A stretch of 64,000 nucleotides of DNA from Melieria omissa (lineage: Eukaryota; Arthropoda; Insecta; Diptera; Ulidiidae): assembly GCA_963971225.1 (NCBI GenBank), contig OZ020269.1, forward strand, positions 106,401,486 through 106,465,485. Reading direction: 5' to 3'. The notes beneath the pieces were generated by a model that saw only the letters and a list, made by a program, of their open reading frames with translations, was not told where the DNA came from and did no database searches. Position 1 is the stretch's first letter, and each line of letters opens with the position of its first letter. A program made the position numbers and the translations under genes. Of this stretch, positions 11,901 through 23,593 are shown one piece after another.

Positions 11901-13560
11901 GATGAAACAGAGCGAAAGTGATAAAGCAGAGACTCTGATTACTGAAATGCGAGACATTTTGCTAACAATTCGAACATAACTTCATCGTTGACCTACGCGG
12001 CACTTTCACCTTCCACCACGCCCTGCTTCCATACCTGCACCTGTCGCCGCGCCATTTCGTAACTCGCAGCCATTTCGCCTATTTTGTACAGTTATGCATT
12101 TGAATGTGTGTGTGTGTGTGTGTGTGCGTTCGCTTGCATGACGCCATCTTTGTTGCGCCATATTTACAGCCCATCCGCTCTGCCGGCTGCCGCCAGCAAC
12201 TGCGGCGACGAGTTCATTCGCCACTGCACGACAGTGTCGTTCATGTTGCATTGGCGCTTTCTCGATTCGCTATTGCTGTTGTTAGTGTTGTTGTTGTTGT
12301 CGGTTGTGCCTGCCGCTTGGCAAATGGGTTAAGGTTGTGCGCCTGCTCGCGCTGGCTGCCTGACCGACTGGCTGACTGGCGCGCTGCTCGGACGCCTCGT
12401 CGACTGCACTCGGTTGCACTTTCCAGCAGCGAAACGGGAGGCGTTCGCATATTTGTTTACACAGCCGACAAGTTCATGTCGACTGCGAAAATTTACGACA
12501 CGATGTGTGTTTTTTTTTTTACTATTTTTGCGCACTCGGTTTTTCGGCAATTTGGCGTTTCCCGCGTTGAGTGGGCGGATGCGATATAATTTTTGGGTCA
12601 CTGAATGGCGACGCAATGTTTGTTATGGTTTTTTTTGACACGTTTTTGTGTTGAAACTTAAAATTTTTAAAAGAATTAATACGAAAGAAGAAATTAGGTC
12701 AAAAATTACATTTAAAATTTCACTAAAGTAATTTCATATGTCAGTCAACTAAATGTGGCAACGTTGCATTTGTCGGCCATGTCAAATGTCAGCGAGCAAA
12801 TGTCAACGCTTAATGCATTTTACTGCTCGCTGTGCTGTCATTTTGGCGTTTGTCACAATTTCAACATTTTTTTATGTGGAGTTCCGCTTGTTGTTGTTAA
12901 CAACAATTCAAGGTAAAAGCGAAAATTTTCGATTGCATGTGGCATGCAACACGCCGACAGTGGCAACGACATGCAATAAACGTGTGGTACAAAGTTGTCG
13001 AATATTTTTATAACGGACAATTTGTGAACTGCGAGTGGTTTTTGTTTTTATATAAAAAAAATTGAAAAAATTCCACTGCAATTCCCACACGCACTGCCAA
13101 CGTTTGAGTTCAACAACATTTGTGCTGCTTTTCAGTCATTTGTTGTTCTTTTTGTTGTTGTTTGTGTTGTCATTCTTAGCTTTAATGTCAAAAGTTGTGT
13201 GTGTTTTTTAAACGTTTTATTTGCGTTGTATGCGACTTTTTTGCGTCGCTTTTTATTTGTTCAGTTTGTATTTGCATTTTGCTGCACTTTTCGCCTTAAG
13301 TTCGCTGCGATTTTCACATCTTTCGCGCTCTCCTTTAGTTTTTTCTCTCTTTCTCTGTCTTTTTCACCGCAGATCGCTCTAGAAAACGGCGAACTTTGCT
13401 GCATTGTGCGCAAAAGTTTTCTAATCTGCCGCATATCGCCGCAGTAATCATGCCGCCTGCTGTTGCAAGCAATTAGCGCAGCTTCGAGGTTAAGCAAATG
13501 AAATCCCCACAAACGCCATCAAGTTGGCTCTTTACAAAACGAAATACCTGCTGCGGTGTT
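11901..13560. other. GC-richer unique region with (TG)n
   Basis: A (TG)n run lies at about 12102-12127. The stretch 11980-12640 is GC-rich with several short overlapping frames on both strands and no recognisable domain. The stretch 12700-13500 carries TTTG- and TTGTTG-rich sequence. It could be an unannotated promoter, UTR or intron region; I see no convincing exon. Confidence 0.45.
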
Positions 13561-14403
13561 TATCTGCAATTCTTGTAATTTAAAGTTGGTAGAAAGTTTT
13601 CGTGTGTGTCTTCTTGTGCGTCGAACGAGGCCAAATGTGAGGTGTAGGTGTTGAATTGAAATGATCCCATGATTCTAAATTTGTTCTGCTGTCCAACGCA
13701 GGCGTAGTTCGTATCGCTGGATTGTGTCAAAATAAAAAACATTGAAATTTTTTAACGCAGTTCACCATTAGTCGCTTCCATTAAAATTTTCCACAGTCAT
13801 TTCACTCGAAATTCAATTCATTTATCCTTGTTGCACCGGTTCTTGTCAAAACCAAAACTGACTCGCAGAGCTGTACCTGGCTGCTTTAAAATTTATCTCA
13901 CTCATTTTCGAACATTCCAGCATATCCTAGAATTGTATCTGCTATAATTCCCTCAAAATTGCCATGCCCCCTAAAAGTATGCAATACTGCTACTGCCGAC
14001 AAATGCTCGTTCAATAGTTCTGTGTCGTATTACCTATGCTAGAAGGCCCTTAGTTGCGCAGAGCGAACTGCATCATCGTCACAATATCCTCTCAACATAA
14101 GAAATTTGCTATGATTCCCAACAGTTGGTTCTTAGTTCTCTGGATAATAGATGACAGGAGATATACAGACACATAGGACACTTTTGACGTGCTCTTGGGT
14201 GATTACTTGAGGTGGCGTTGTTTCGATAGAATTTGCGCTGAAGGAGTTTAAGAGGTGGTTAATGAAAAACGAGTTAAAAGTCAATGGTTCTTAAAACGAA
14301 CTTGTGCTGTTCACTAGAAGGTATTCGTCTTCCTATCCTGTTTCCTTCCACGTTCATCTCCAAAATAAATGAAAGAGCTTTGAATCTCTTCTTTTTTATT
14401 CCT
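13561..14403. other. intergenic, no recognised feature
   Basis: No gene, repeat or structured RNA is recognised. The composition is near the local average. Confidence 0.5.
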
Positions 14404-14870
14404 TATTCACTCCTCACTGGAGCCTAGGGCCTCAACAAGACTCTTCCATCGTACACGATTCTGGGCTGTTGTTTTTGCGCCATGCCATGTAGTATTGACA
14501 GCGGCTAGTTCGCGTAGGGTCAACTTTCTCCAGGTGTTTTTTTGGTCGACCGCGACTTCTACTCCCTTGCGGGTTCCAGTCCAGTGCCATTCCATATCCA
14601 TTTCATTTTCTGCGCTTTATTTGCCTCAGAATGGGTTCCTCATTGGTAATGCTCCACAGCGCGGCGTTACTAATTGTGGTGGGCCAGAATATCCTGCAGA
14701 TGATTCGCAGGCATTTGTTGCCGAACGTTTGCAGCCTTTGGGTGATGGCATTCGAGACTAGCCATGTTTGGCTTCCGTAAAACAATGTCGACTTCACACA
14801 TGCGTTGAATATTCGTAGCTTCGTGCGTCTGGAGATTTGCGAGCTTGCCCATACTGAATGCTGCCGTCCG
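14404..14870 (-). mobile_element. RTE-type LINE 3' fragment
   Basis: Two minus-strand frames joined by a frameshift near 14.6 kb match the extreme C-terminus of RTE-like LINE reverse transcriptases. The upstream one has YGSQTWLVSNAITQRLQTF and CLRIICRIFW followed by EEPILRQIKRRK. The downstream one has a Trp-rich tail including KNTWRKLTLRELAAV, NTTWHGAKTTAQNRVRWKSL and VEAL. It is heavily 5'-truncated and non-functional, and abuts a second LINE remnant in the opposite orientation. Confidence 0.75.
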
Positions 14871-14871
14871 A

Positions 14872-15790
14872 ACTGTCTTTAAAGAAGCAAAATTCTTGGG
14901 GGTTGTTCTAGATTCTCAATTATTCTGGAAATAGAACCTGGAGGTTAGAGCCAGAACGACCCTTTACTGATGTAGCAGGTTATTTAACAAGAACTGAGGA
15001 CTGTAATCGAACATCATCCACTGGATGTACGTAGCTATAGTGAGACCCATACTGCATTATGGTGCCATGGTTTGAGAGGCTGTAAGCAAGAAGTCTCACT
15101 TCGACATTTCCAACAGGGTACAGTGACTTGATTGTCTGGGGATAACTGGATGCATGCCTTGCATGCCTTCATTACATCCAAGTCTGGGAAAACTGCTCTC
15201 TGGCTTTGAGAGGAAGCCGGTAGTTATACACGATAGGACATGCTTCCTACTACTACTACGGGTATAACAGGAGTATCCGAACTTTGAATGTGAACACGTG
15301 GTAACGACTCTTTGTTTGTTAACATCGTTAATCTTCACTGACCGATCAAAAATACACTGCAAGACAGGTGCGGATGTCTATTCGGATACATTATCACTGA
15401 GCAGGCCGTGCGTATGATCAGAGTACTGGACTTACTTATCTACAACCAGTGGCGGATTCAGGGGGTTTTGGGGGTTGAAACCCCCCGAAATATTAGGATC
15501 GACTTTCAAACTAGATAGAAATTAAAGGCATTTTAAAAATATTAAAGAATTACTTTTTGAAACCCTCCGAAATATTTTTCTGAACCCGCTCCTGCCTACA
15601 ACCGACCTGGTGATTTGTGTGGAAAGCAATCAAGGTTATGGACTCTCACAGAGTCAAAGCGAATTGTGTTATGGAATGCCGTAAGTCTTTCAACATAAAC
15701 AAAGAGCATAACGTCAGACTCTGCTGGGTGCCAGTTTTCAACGGCTTTGGTCCTTCAAGTAGAAGTGCTCAATCACTGCAGGATACGCGT
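14872..15790 (+). mobile_element. LOA-like LINE remnant (RT thumb and RNase H)
   Basis: Stop-interrupted plus-strand translation gives VKEAKFLGVVLDSQLFWK and IVRPILHYGAMV, the thumb region just after the YxDD motif. Near 15.33 kb there is an RNase H start (IFTDRSK) and near 15.72 kb the segment RLCWVPxFNG, matching the RNase H LxWVPGHxG motif. The same segments occur in the better preserved LINE at 54.9-57.6 kb. The remnant is split by a small MITE at 15449-15595. No intact frame remains. Confidence 0.65.
15449..15595. mobile_element. hAT-like MITE
   Basis: A 147-bp insertion is flanked by exact 8-bp direct repeats CTACAACC (15441-15448 and 15596-15603). Its ends form imperfect inverted repeats: AGTGGCGGATTCAG on the left and, reverse complemented, GCAGGAGCGGGTTCAG on the right. 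An 8-bp duplication and a (C)AGTGGCGG terminus fit the hAT superfamily. The interior repeats GAAACCCxCCGAAATATT in direct orientation. It carries no coding capacity. Confidence 0.7.
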
Positions 15791-15799
15791 TTTTATTAG

Positions 15800-17830
15800 T
15801 TGTTTGAAAATAACAAAAGTTACTAACGTCCTTTGTTTCTAAAAGAGAGACTATGCGACGAATTGACAGAAGTCTATAGCAAGAAGAATCCAATCAATTT
15901 CTATGAATCAATTACCTTTCTATATATGTATCCGTCTGGCAATAACAGCTTCCTCTCGATAAATTAATATTTTCTTATAGATTCTGAGTCAAAGTTATTT
16001 AAGGTCTTTTAGATTATTTTTTTTATATGTAGATTCTGAGTCAAAGTAAGATTAGGCTTGTACTGGCTGTCAAAAAGGATACGCATAGATCATATTGGAA
16101 TCCCAGCAATGCAAGTTGGAGTTTCGTCTTTTAAGTTCTCCGACTCTGAGCCAAGTGAAAAGAAAGAAAGGAATGCAGCGGCAGCCAAGGTCGCTCTTGG
16201 ACCGAATCCCTTAATTGAGCTGGAAGAGAACACGCTAGCAGAGTCACTAAGGCTTGAGGAAAGAACCAGGAATTCAGAACATTAATCTAATTCTGCGGGT
16301 CTTAGGCAGTCGAAAATCTCCATCAAAGGTCAACATCAAAATCTGCTAAACTTTTTCCTAAACAATTCTTCCTCCTAGCAATTCTCCTAAACGACCTAGA
16401 ATCTCCTTAATCTAGGAGGAAATCTCCTGATCTGGCAACACTGACTAAAGACTTATAGAATTTGGAACTGAAGGAGACTCCTGGCACTTCTCACTCTTCA
16501 CTCGTACCAGGAGGCAATACCTGGGCTAGTACTGGCTTGCAGAAAGCACAAAAGCCCCGTAAGTCACTATCCTTCATTAGGTCTGTGGGTCTATGAGATG
16601 TTTCCTTATCTAATCGAAGCCTTAGTTCCGTTTTAAAACAAGAAAATTTTAAGCTAAACAAAACTGATTCCAAATAAAAATAAACCTATTGGGATTTTTA
16701 ACAAAAAACTTACACACAGTGCAAACCATAATGTTTGCCAGACCCCAGAACTTAACGCGAATAAGTGTAAAGCGTAAAAATACTTTCATCTACAACGATG
16801 CCGCTGCGTCACAAATGCCACACAGACGCAGCTGCAATACGACGACGCACCGCAAACGCATCGACATTGCTTGTGTGTATTCGCTCAGCGCAAAATAACA
16901 AGTTCAGGCGCACATAAAAATAGACCCATAAACCGACACCCATACACACACATACACACACAACTCGCAAAACATTGCGCCTCCGTCTAAAGTTCATTAC
17001 AAACGAGCTAACCAACTAAAACAAAAAAAACATGGCACTTTTCTAAGTCGAATTGTGTTGTTGGCCCGCAAGAAGTCGAAAGTGTGTAAGCAACTGTAGA
17101 ACACATAAAATATTGTAAATAGTAGGCAGGCAAGAAAAGCGGGTCTGCAGAGAGCAGAGCGTGCGAAGAGCAGCGCTTCTAGTGACTTGCACTACGCCGC
17201 TGCATTCCTGCTCGCACGCAAACCCGAAACACTAAACACTGCGGTCGTCACTGTTGGCCCAACCGAGGCGCCACAACCACACGTTGCTGTGTTGCCAATC
17301 TGTTGTTTCCCCCCAACGTGCGAAGTTTTACTGCGCAGTTGAAGTGGCAAAGCAGCAACGCAATGTGGCCATTTTCTAGTTAGGTGCTAACGTTCAGACT
17401 GGCTTCGACTAGAAGTGGACAAATTGTTGATCTCGATTTGGGGATTGCAAGTCAGCAACGGCCAATAAAAGTCAGTCAGTCAGTCAGTTGGGTACAAAGC
17501 AGACTGAAAAATGTGTGCCCAAAAGTTTGCGGTATGCAATTTGCGCAATGAAAACCAAAAGTGATTGAAAAACCCAGAGTTGATTGTGTATCTTTATATA
17601 ATCTTTCAGTATGGAATCGAGCGTATGCATATAGGTATGTGTCAAGACCTCAAAGAGAGCCAAAAAGGGGGAATAAACTACAGTAAGCAGAGATCAGGGA
17701 TTGTCTTAAAAATGTAATAATTAACGCTAAAGTTATTTCAGCGAAAAGTATATAACTCTGGCACCTCATGTGGTCTAGTCAGACCCCAATGTCAATATTT
17801 TGCACGGAACTGTACGAAATACTAGCAAGG
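15800..17830. other. intergenic with a GC-richer block at 16.7-17.5 kb
   Basis: No gene is supported. A 75-codon frame starts at 16058 but shows no domain. The part 16.75-17.5 kb is richer in G and C, contains CA-rich patches (near 16945-16965) and a (GTCA)n stretch near 17470-17488, and could be promoter or UTR sequence. Confidence 0.4.
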
Positions 17831-18070
17831 CCCGCAGCTTTGCACGCAAGTTTGAAGTCAATGGGGTCAATGAACCAAGCTTTTCTTAACCCTATGTTGA
17901 TCCCGTAAAATTTTTATGAAAGAATACTCATCTAATTGTTTCTCATATGAAGTGATTTCACCACATTTCAAGTCAATAGGCGCATTATTATCATGTTAAC
18001 CCATCGTTGACCCCATCCGATTTTTATTTTCGAAAGAAATTATGAGCATGTTTTCTCACTTTTTTACATA
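17830..18070. repeat. two-unit copy of the TTAACCC/TTGACCCC repeat family
   Basis: Contains TTTGAAGTCAATGGGG followed by TTAACCCTATGTTGATCCC (about 17886) and TTAACCCATCGTTGACCCC (about 17996), 110 bp apart. The same order and spacing of modules opens the larger array at 62.4 kb. The module AGCTTTGCACxCAAGTTTGAAG also begins the insert at 41.4 kb. Confidence 0.65.
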
Positions 18071-18499
18071 ATTTATTTAAATTTCCATGGAAACTTCTGG
18101 TTAGATTACTTTAGCATTAACCCTTATGTGTGTGATGGGGTACCCGGGTACCCAAATCACTTTTTTATCGAATCATAAAATATACTTTTATATTACTGAG
18201 AGTTTTAAAACTAAGCAGAAACGGCAGAAGTTCGTCGTACATTGCGAACAAACAGTAAGAATTTTATACAACAAAAGTTAAGATTATTCGATTTTGGTCA
18301 AGTTAAACCCCGATAAATAATTTTTTTCCACAACTTACTTGCAATATTATAGGTGTTTCATGGATGTCTCTTTCCAGAAGACCCGGTTTGTATAAAAAAA
18401 AAAACTAGACTGTGGTTAACCAACAGCTTCTGATTTTCTTTGGTTATTCGGGGCATTAGTTTCTCATAAGATTGTTTTAAAAATGTTACCCATATATTA

Positions 18500-19140
18500 T
18501 AAATATAGTCTATAGTCTTAGGTCAATTTCCAACGATCTATTGGGCGGTTTTTACAAGCACTAATTTTACTCTGGACAAATTATCAAAACCATTTAAAAG
18601 TCACTCTTTATTTTTAATGGGTTGAGTCGAAATTGGAATCTAATAAACTTTTTCTTGTCAATTTCCAATGACCTACGAGCATTTGTTAATTTTTTATAAA
18701 CAATAGTTATAATTTTACCCTCTAGGCAGATTATCACATCTGAATGGTATCGATTGGGTAGAAATTAAAAACCAGCAGTCTTTATGTTGTAAGTAAACTT
18801 TAAAAATCTAAATCCACAACGACATCTAGTCACTTTTATCATAAAGTACTATACAATTTACATGAATCTCTAAATTCCGGTGTCAAAACCGGGTTTGACC
18901 AAAAGAGAGGCAATGGTGTTTGTTTAGTGGGAGTACGAGTCTGATTTGAAATTTAACAGAGTTTACCTTGTCACTTAATTCTACAAATTCTATTTTTAAA
19001 TTAATTTTAATTGACATGAATTTACATCCGGTTTCAAACCCGGGTTTGACGACAAGAAAGGTAATGCTGTGTGTTTAGTGGGACTTGTAGTCCATAATAG
19101 AATCAGAATTGGAATCTAACAGACTTTATCTTATAACGTG
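18500..19140. repeat. diverged direct repeats of about 135-155 bp
   Basis: Modules recur in direct orientation. GTCAATTTCCAAYGAYCTA appears near 18521 and 18658. AATTGGAATCTAAYARACTTT appears near 18630 and 19108, with a weaker copy near 18940. CCGGTxTCAAAxCCGGGTTTGAC followed by a GTTTAGTGGGA box appears near 18876 and 19027. No terminal repeats or coding capacity were found. Confidence 0.5.
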
Positions 19141-19570
19141 TTCGGGCCCGGAAAACCTGGTCTCTTCCCTCTTGTGAAGGACAACAAAGAAGACTTAGTA
19201 CACTTTCTTTCTCTTCTTCGTTCACAGAACTCTTGCAGAAATCATTAAAAAGCAGTCTTCGCTGAATACCTACAGATCATTGAAGGATTAGAAAAAAAAT
19301 AAAATTCAAAATTTGATTGAAAATTTAAAAAACCCGTAAAAAATCTAAACTATCTCCGCAAGAAATGTTAGTAGTCACAGTTGGTTCTTTTCTCTTTTTT
19401 GAGTATCAAAAAGTGAACCTAAATCCAAAAAGGTTTACCAAAACTTTAGGAACTAAAGTATAAACGCTCAGTTTTATAGAAAATGCAAAAATAAAAAATC
19501 GAAAAAAATGCTCAATACTGACTGGTATCCAATAGTTTTTATCATCACAATGGCTGCTTTGGCTTAAAAA
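19141..19570. other. intergenic, no recognised feature
   Basis: AT-rich sequence between a diverged repeat and a MITE. Nothing is recognised. Confidence 0.5.
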
Positions 19571-19574
19571 TTAA

Positions 19575-19789
19575 CACTAGAAAGACCGTTGCGTTCATTT
19601 TGACGGTTTTTAATTTTTAAATCTTTTTTAAATCTTTTTTTTCTTTAGTATTTCTATAGAATTTTGCTTTGGTGACTTTCATTTTTTTTTAAGAATTTTA
19701 TATTTTTTAAAAATTGATTTTTGTAAGAAATTAGCCAAATACCGATATCGAGTCTTTGTAGGTATGGGAAACCTTCGGTCTTTCTAGTG
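19575..19789. mobile_element. piggyBac-type MITE (CACTAGAAAGACCG ends)
   Basis: A 215-bp element sits between TTAA at 19571-19574 and TTAA at 19790-19793. The ends are perfect inverted repeats, CACTAGAAAGACCG and CGGTCTTTCTAGTG. The TTAA target and CACTAGAAAG-like terminus fit piggyBac. The interior is T-rich on the plus strand and non-coding. Confidence 0.85.
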
Positions 19790-19962
19790 TTAAGGAATGA
19801 ATAATGTACCAGCAAAATTATCCAAAAAATTTTGTATATTTATTGGACCGTAACCCTCTCGGCAGAACATTTTAAAAGTTAAAACCAGATTGTTGACTAA
19901 GAAAAAGTTAAAAACAGCTAACATTAAGTTTTGAAATTCGTCCTAAAGGGTCACTACTTTAA

Positions 19963-20204
19963 CCCATTCGAGACGACGATTTTTTTCGAACACGGTCCTC
20001 AGGAGTGAAATTTTATTTTTCTTTGTATTGGACACAGTAAAACCAATGCCAAATTTTATTTTCCTGTACTTTACAGATTTCATTAGTTCCAGAAAAATCT
20101 TATCTCGACGACTAGTTTACTCAGAATAACTGATAATTGCAAATTACTGTCTTATAGCTTCGGAAATGCACTGCACACACGGTGTGCAAGCGGTCTCGAA
20201 TGGG
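19963..20204. mobile_element. piggyBac-type MITE (CCCATTCGAGAC ends)
   Basis: A 242-bp element lies between TTAA at 19959-19962 and TTAA at 20205-20208. Terminal inverted repeats are CCCATTCGAGAC and GTCTCGAATGGG. A hairpin-like GCACACACGGTGTGC sits near the right end. No coding capacity. It is a different family from the MITE 170 bp to its left. Confidence 0.82.
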
Positions 20205-20208
20205 TTAA

Positions 20209-20860
20209 CCACATCTAAATGGAAGTCTTACTAGTATCCTTGAGGACCCAATAGGGTTTATTGTGTGGCATTACCGACAGATTGTATAACCTAAACAAAA
20301 GTAAAGTTTTGTAGTAAAAAAGTCGCATTAAAAATCGAAATCGTGATAACAATGGGTCCAATATTACCCATTTCTATTGATTTTTTGGACTGACAAAATT
20401 GTGTACCAGTACATTTTTAAAACACTAGATTGTTCGACCAATCCCACCAATCCAATTCTTTCAAAAATAGTAAAAGTATCGGAATATTTGCCTTCAGATG
20501 CAATAAAATAATGAAAGACCACAAGTCATTTCGTTCTCCTGGGTATTCAGTTGATAAACCCCGCTTATGTTCGACGTATTGAAAAATTTTAGAACTACAT
20601 ACAACAACTTTCGATTTCATTTTATATAAAGAAAGCTGCCATTTTATGGATATGAAATTTATTTAGATAATGCAAAAGCTCTCAATTAAAAGAATGAGAA
20701 GAATATACCGAAAAAGTTGATATGAAGTCTTTGAAACTAAAACATAGTTCAAAAGGTTTGACATGATAAAAGTTGTTCTAAAGCAAAGATGAGTGGAATT
20801 AAAAAAAATTTTTATTTTAAAATTTTACTTCCGCAGAGTCACGTGAAAATATTAGTGGTG
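20209..20860. other. intergenic, no recognised feature
   Basis: AT-rich. A 67-codon minus-strand frame (20417-20620) exists but shows no recognisable domain. Confidence 0.4.
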
Positions 20861-21400
20861 TTTATGGAGAAGTTACTCTGTTCTAGTTCGCTGTTATTTG
20901 AAGACAATTTTAAAGTAAAAGATACCAATTGGTCGATCTATCACCAAAAAAATCGATGAAATCATGAATAAGTTTGAAGAATACCTTTGTGTAAGAGGTC
21001 ATGACTTACTTAAGGAACTGAATATTGACCACAAATAGTTTTAAACCATTGGCATAAAGTTGGTTTCAGAAGGAAGATCAATGTTTTGGTGCCTCATGAG
21101 CTAAGTGCAAAAAATTTAATGGAACGAAATTCATTAAAATGTGGTTAAAGTGGAACGAAGTCACTTTATCTTAAACGTATGACAACTGGTGATAGATTAT
21201 ATACTATAGTGTTCACAAATAGATTAATTGAAGAAGCTTCAAGAACGGTGCCAAAGCTGGAATAGACGACAAGAAAGGTGAAGCTTTATATTCTACAAAG
21301 ATGGAATGATTCTGAACGAAAAAGAAAGGAAGGAACGATTCTGATATTGCGATTCTGATTCAAGATTGTTGAAAAGAGTGGATAATATTTGGATTTATCA
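20860..21400 (+). mobile_element. mariner transposase remnant
   Basis: Stop-interrupted plus-strand translation includes KKIDEIMNKFEE, then HDLLKELNIDHK near 21.0 kb and, near 21.09 kb, LVPHELSAKN, followed by a decayed NEVTLS...MTTGD segment. These match in order the helix-turn-helix (xELNIDHKTVLxHL), linker (WVPHELS) and first catalytic Asp (TGDE) region of mariner transposases. Several frame breaks are present, and the terminal inverted repeats were not located, so the limits are approximate. Confidence 0.65.
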
Positions 21401-21599
21401 AATGTATTTTGACCAAAAAAATGTTGCATATTTTTACTAGAAAATTCTGAATACTTTTCCCCCTAAACCAATAGTTTCATAAAATTTTCATAGTCTAACA
21501 AAAATAAAAACTAAATCAAGTTAAAAAATTAAGCTTTAAAATTTCTAAACTGGCCACACTAATTAGAGTTCACGTTGTGGTCCATGTGGCAACTCTGTC

Positions 21600-22690
21600 A
21601 CTGTGTAAGTGGTAGCGTACCTTGAAGTGGTCTGTGCCGGCCTACAGATCGACAGAATTTTTAGATTCTTGTTGCTGGTTCGTTTTGTTGTTGTTGTTGT
21701 CTACCACTTTGACTTTTCACAGACTTTTTGTGTGCGCCTTGCAAGACATTTCTGCTTATTTTATGTGAATTTCTTGTTGCTTTTACTATTGTCTTTATCA
21801 TTTGAATACATATGTACAGATATATATATTTATATAAATATATATTTACACCCGCCTGGCACATCTAATGATTTAATTCAACTTAATTGTTTTTCCACTT
21901 CGTGCAATTTTACTTTCATTTCTCTCTCAATGGGGACATTTTGCGGCATTTTCTTTTGCTTCCTACATTCATAACAATGATTATTGTTATTTTCCTGTTG
22001 TTGTTGTTATTATTATTATTTTGTTAATATTTGTAGATACTACACACCTGCGTATGGGGCCCACTGAGTACTTTATCGCGTTGTTGTTGTTATTGTTGTT
22101 GATTCTATTGTTGTCAATTGGCCACCGCTGTGCTTATTGTGGTTGCTGTTGTTGTTGTTATTTGTATTCTTAACCCACACATGCTGTTTGATATATTTTG
22201 ACTGTCGCTGCTGCTGCCAACACTAATGTTTGTTGTTTTTGTTTTTTATGTTTTTACCGTTGCCGTTGCACACCGAAGCTGGCCGTTGTTGTTGTTGCTA
22301 TTACTTGCCACTCAGTTGTAGTTTGTTGTTGTTGTTATAATTAGCATACTGCTTGTTATTGCACATCTGCCGCATCAAATAAACAAAACAAAAAAGAACT
22401 CAAATTGAATTTTGCACAAATTTTAGTTGAATGCGGCACAGATGTTAGTAATTTGCAACAATGTTGAATTTGTTGTTGTCTAATGAGAAAATCACTACTT
22501 CAATTTTTAAGCGGCAACTCTCGACTTTCATTTGTGTACATTTTCTTAGCATTGTTACTATTTCATTTAAAGTGATAGAAGTTGCCACTTGTCGCGTTGT
22601 TATCGAACGTAAATTGTTTTACTATTATTTATTGTTATATTTTGCATGCTTTTGCACTGCACAACGCGCACAACTTTGATTAACAGAAAA
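21600..22690. other. TTG-rich region
   Basis: Multiple GTT/TTG runs of 4-6 units (for example about 21685, 22000, 22082, 22151, 22291, 22330) lie in otherwise unique AT-rich sequence. Fly regulatory and intronic DNA often carries such runs. A 121-codon plus-strand frame (21609-21974) is low-complexity and unsupported. Confidence 0.45.
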
Positions 22691-23240
22691 AAATGCAGGA
22701 AAAAAGACCAGAAGCCAAACAACCTGACGCTCTCAACGCCAACGAGAGACTGAAACGACGCGCAACCGAGCTGCAACCGCACTCGTTCGGTTCGCTGACT
22801 GACTGACTAACTGACTGGCTGACTAGTTGGCGGGCTGGTTGGCCGGCTGGGTGGCTGGTTGGTTGGGGTAGTTGGCCGGCTGGCTGCATGCATGAATGAA
22901 TGAACTAATGGCGCTGCGAATCGCTGTCGATGCGACGGCAGCGGTTGGAGCAGTGAAGAGGTGAAAGGAGCAAAGCGCAAACAAACGAAAATCACAGCAA
23001 AGCGCGATGCCGAAAAGCGCATTTGGTGCGCTGCTGCAGCGCCACTTTTCGCAACAACGAGTTGTACTCGACACGACTACGACAACAACAACAACAATAA
23101 AAAGAAAAAATCGTCACCCACTCGCTGCACGCCATACCGGCTGTGTTGTTTGTGTGTTGGCTGTGAAAGCAACAGCGAAGGGGAGCAGTCAAAGTCTGCG
23201 TAAAGGTAGGCGAACAGAAGTTAATTGTGAGCAGAATATC
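22690..23240. promoter_or_regulatory. GC-rich block with CTGA/CTGG simple repeats, possible promoter or 5' exon
   Basis: G+C is clearly raised. A GACTGACTAACTGACTGGCTGACT tract (about 22798-22825) is followed by a GGCTGGTTGGCCGGCTGG tract to about 22885. Downstream is an (ACA)n run near 23083-23096 and AGC/AAC-rich sequence. Short overlapping frames occur on both strands without a recognisable domain. A transcription start is possible but unproven. Confidence 0.25.
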
Positions 23241-23447
23241 GCCTTTGATGCACTTCAATGCCATTTGCTGCCTGATTTGATAAAAAGTATTGAACAATAG
23301 TTTTCTCTTTAGGATCTTAGTAACTTTTTTTTTGCTTTGACTGTTTAGCTGTGCGCTAAGTATGGTTGCGTATTCTTATAGAACATGTGGAAAAAAGTGA
23401 AATTCTAGCTGTTGTTCTTATTAGAACTTTGGCGAGCGCTGTACATG

Positions 23448-23467
23448 GCCTCCGTGGCGCAATTGGC

Positions 23468-23504
<37 letters not shown>

Positions 23505-23521
23505 GAGCCCACCCGGGGGCG
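23448..23521 (+). tRNA. tRNA-Asn(GTT)
   Basis: A complete 74-nt cloverleaf. The acceptor GCCTCCG pairs with CGGGGGC, the anticodon loop is CTGTTAA with anticodon GTT, and the T-loop is TTCGAGC. Boxes A and B are intact. T-runs follow within 30 bp. Identical in mature sequence to the copy at 32859; a copy with one T-loop change lies inverted at 25679. Confidence 0.97.
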
Positions 23522-23593
23522 CTTCAAACTTTTTGCAGTTTTTTTTTTTAATATTAATTAATTCTTAAAATATGTAAAAAACAAGAATCTTAA

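Noticed and set aside
16058..16285. A 75-codon frame at 16.06-16.29 kb
   Set aside because: It is slightly charged and could be a LINE piece, but no motif could be matched.
18117..18160. Another TTAA-flanked piggyBac-like MITE end (TTAACCCTTATGTGTG with a GGGTACCCGGGTACCC palindrome)
   Set aside because: I could not find a matching inverted end followed by TTAA downstream or upstream. It may be a single broken end.
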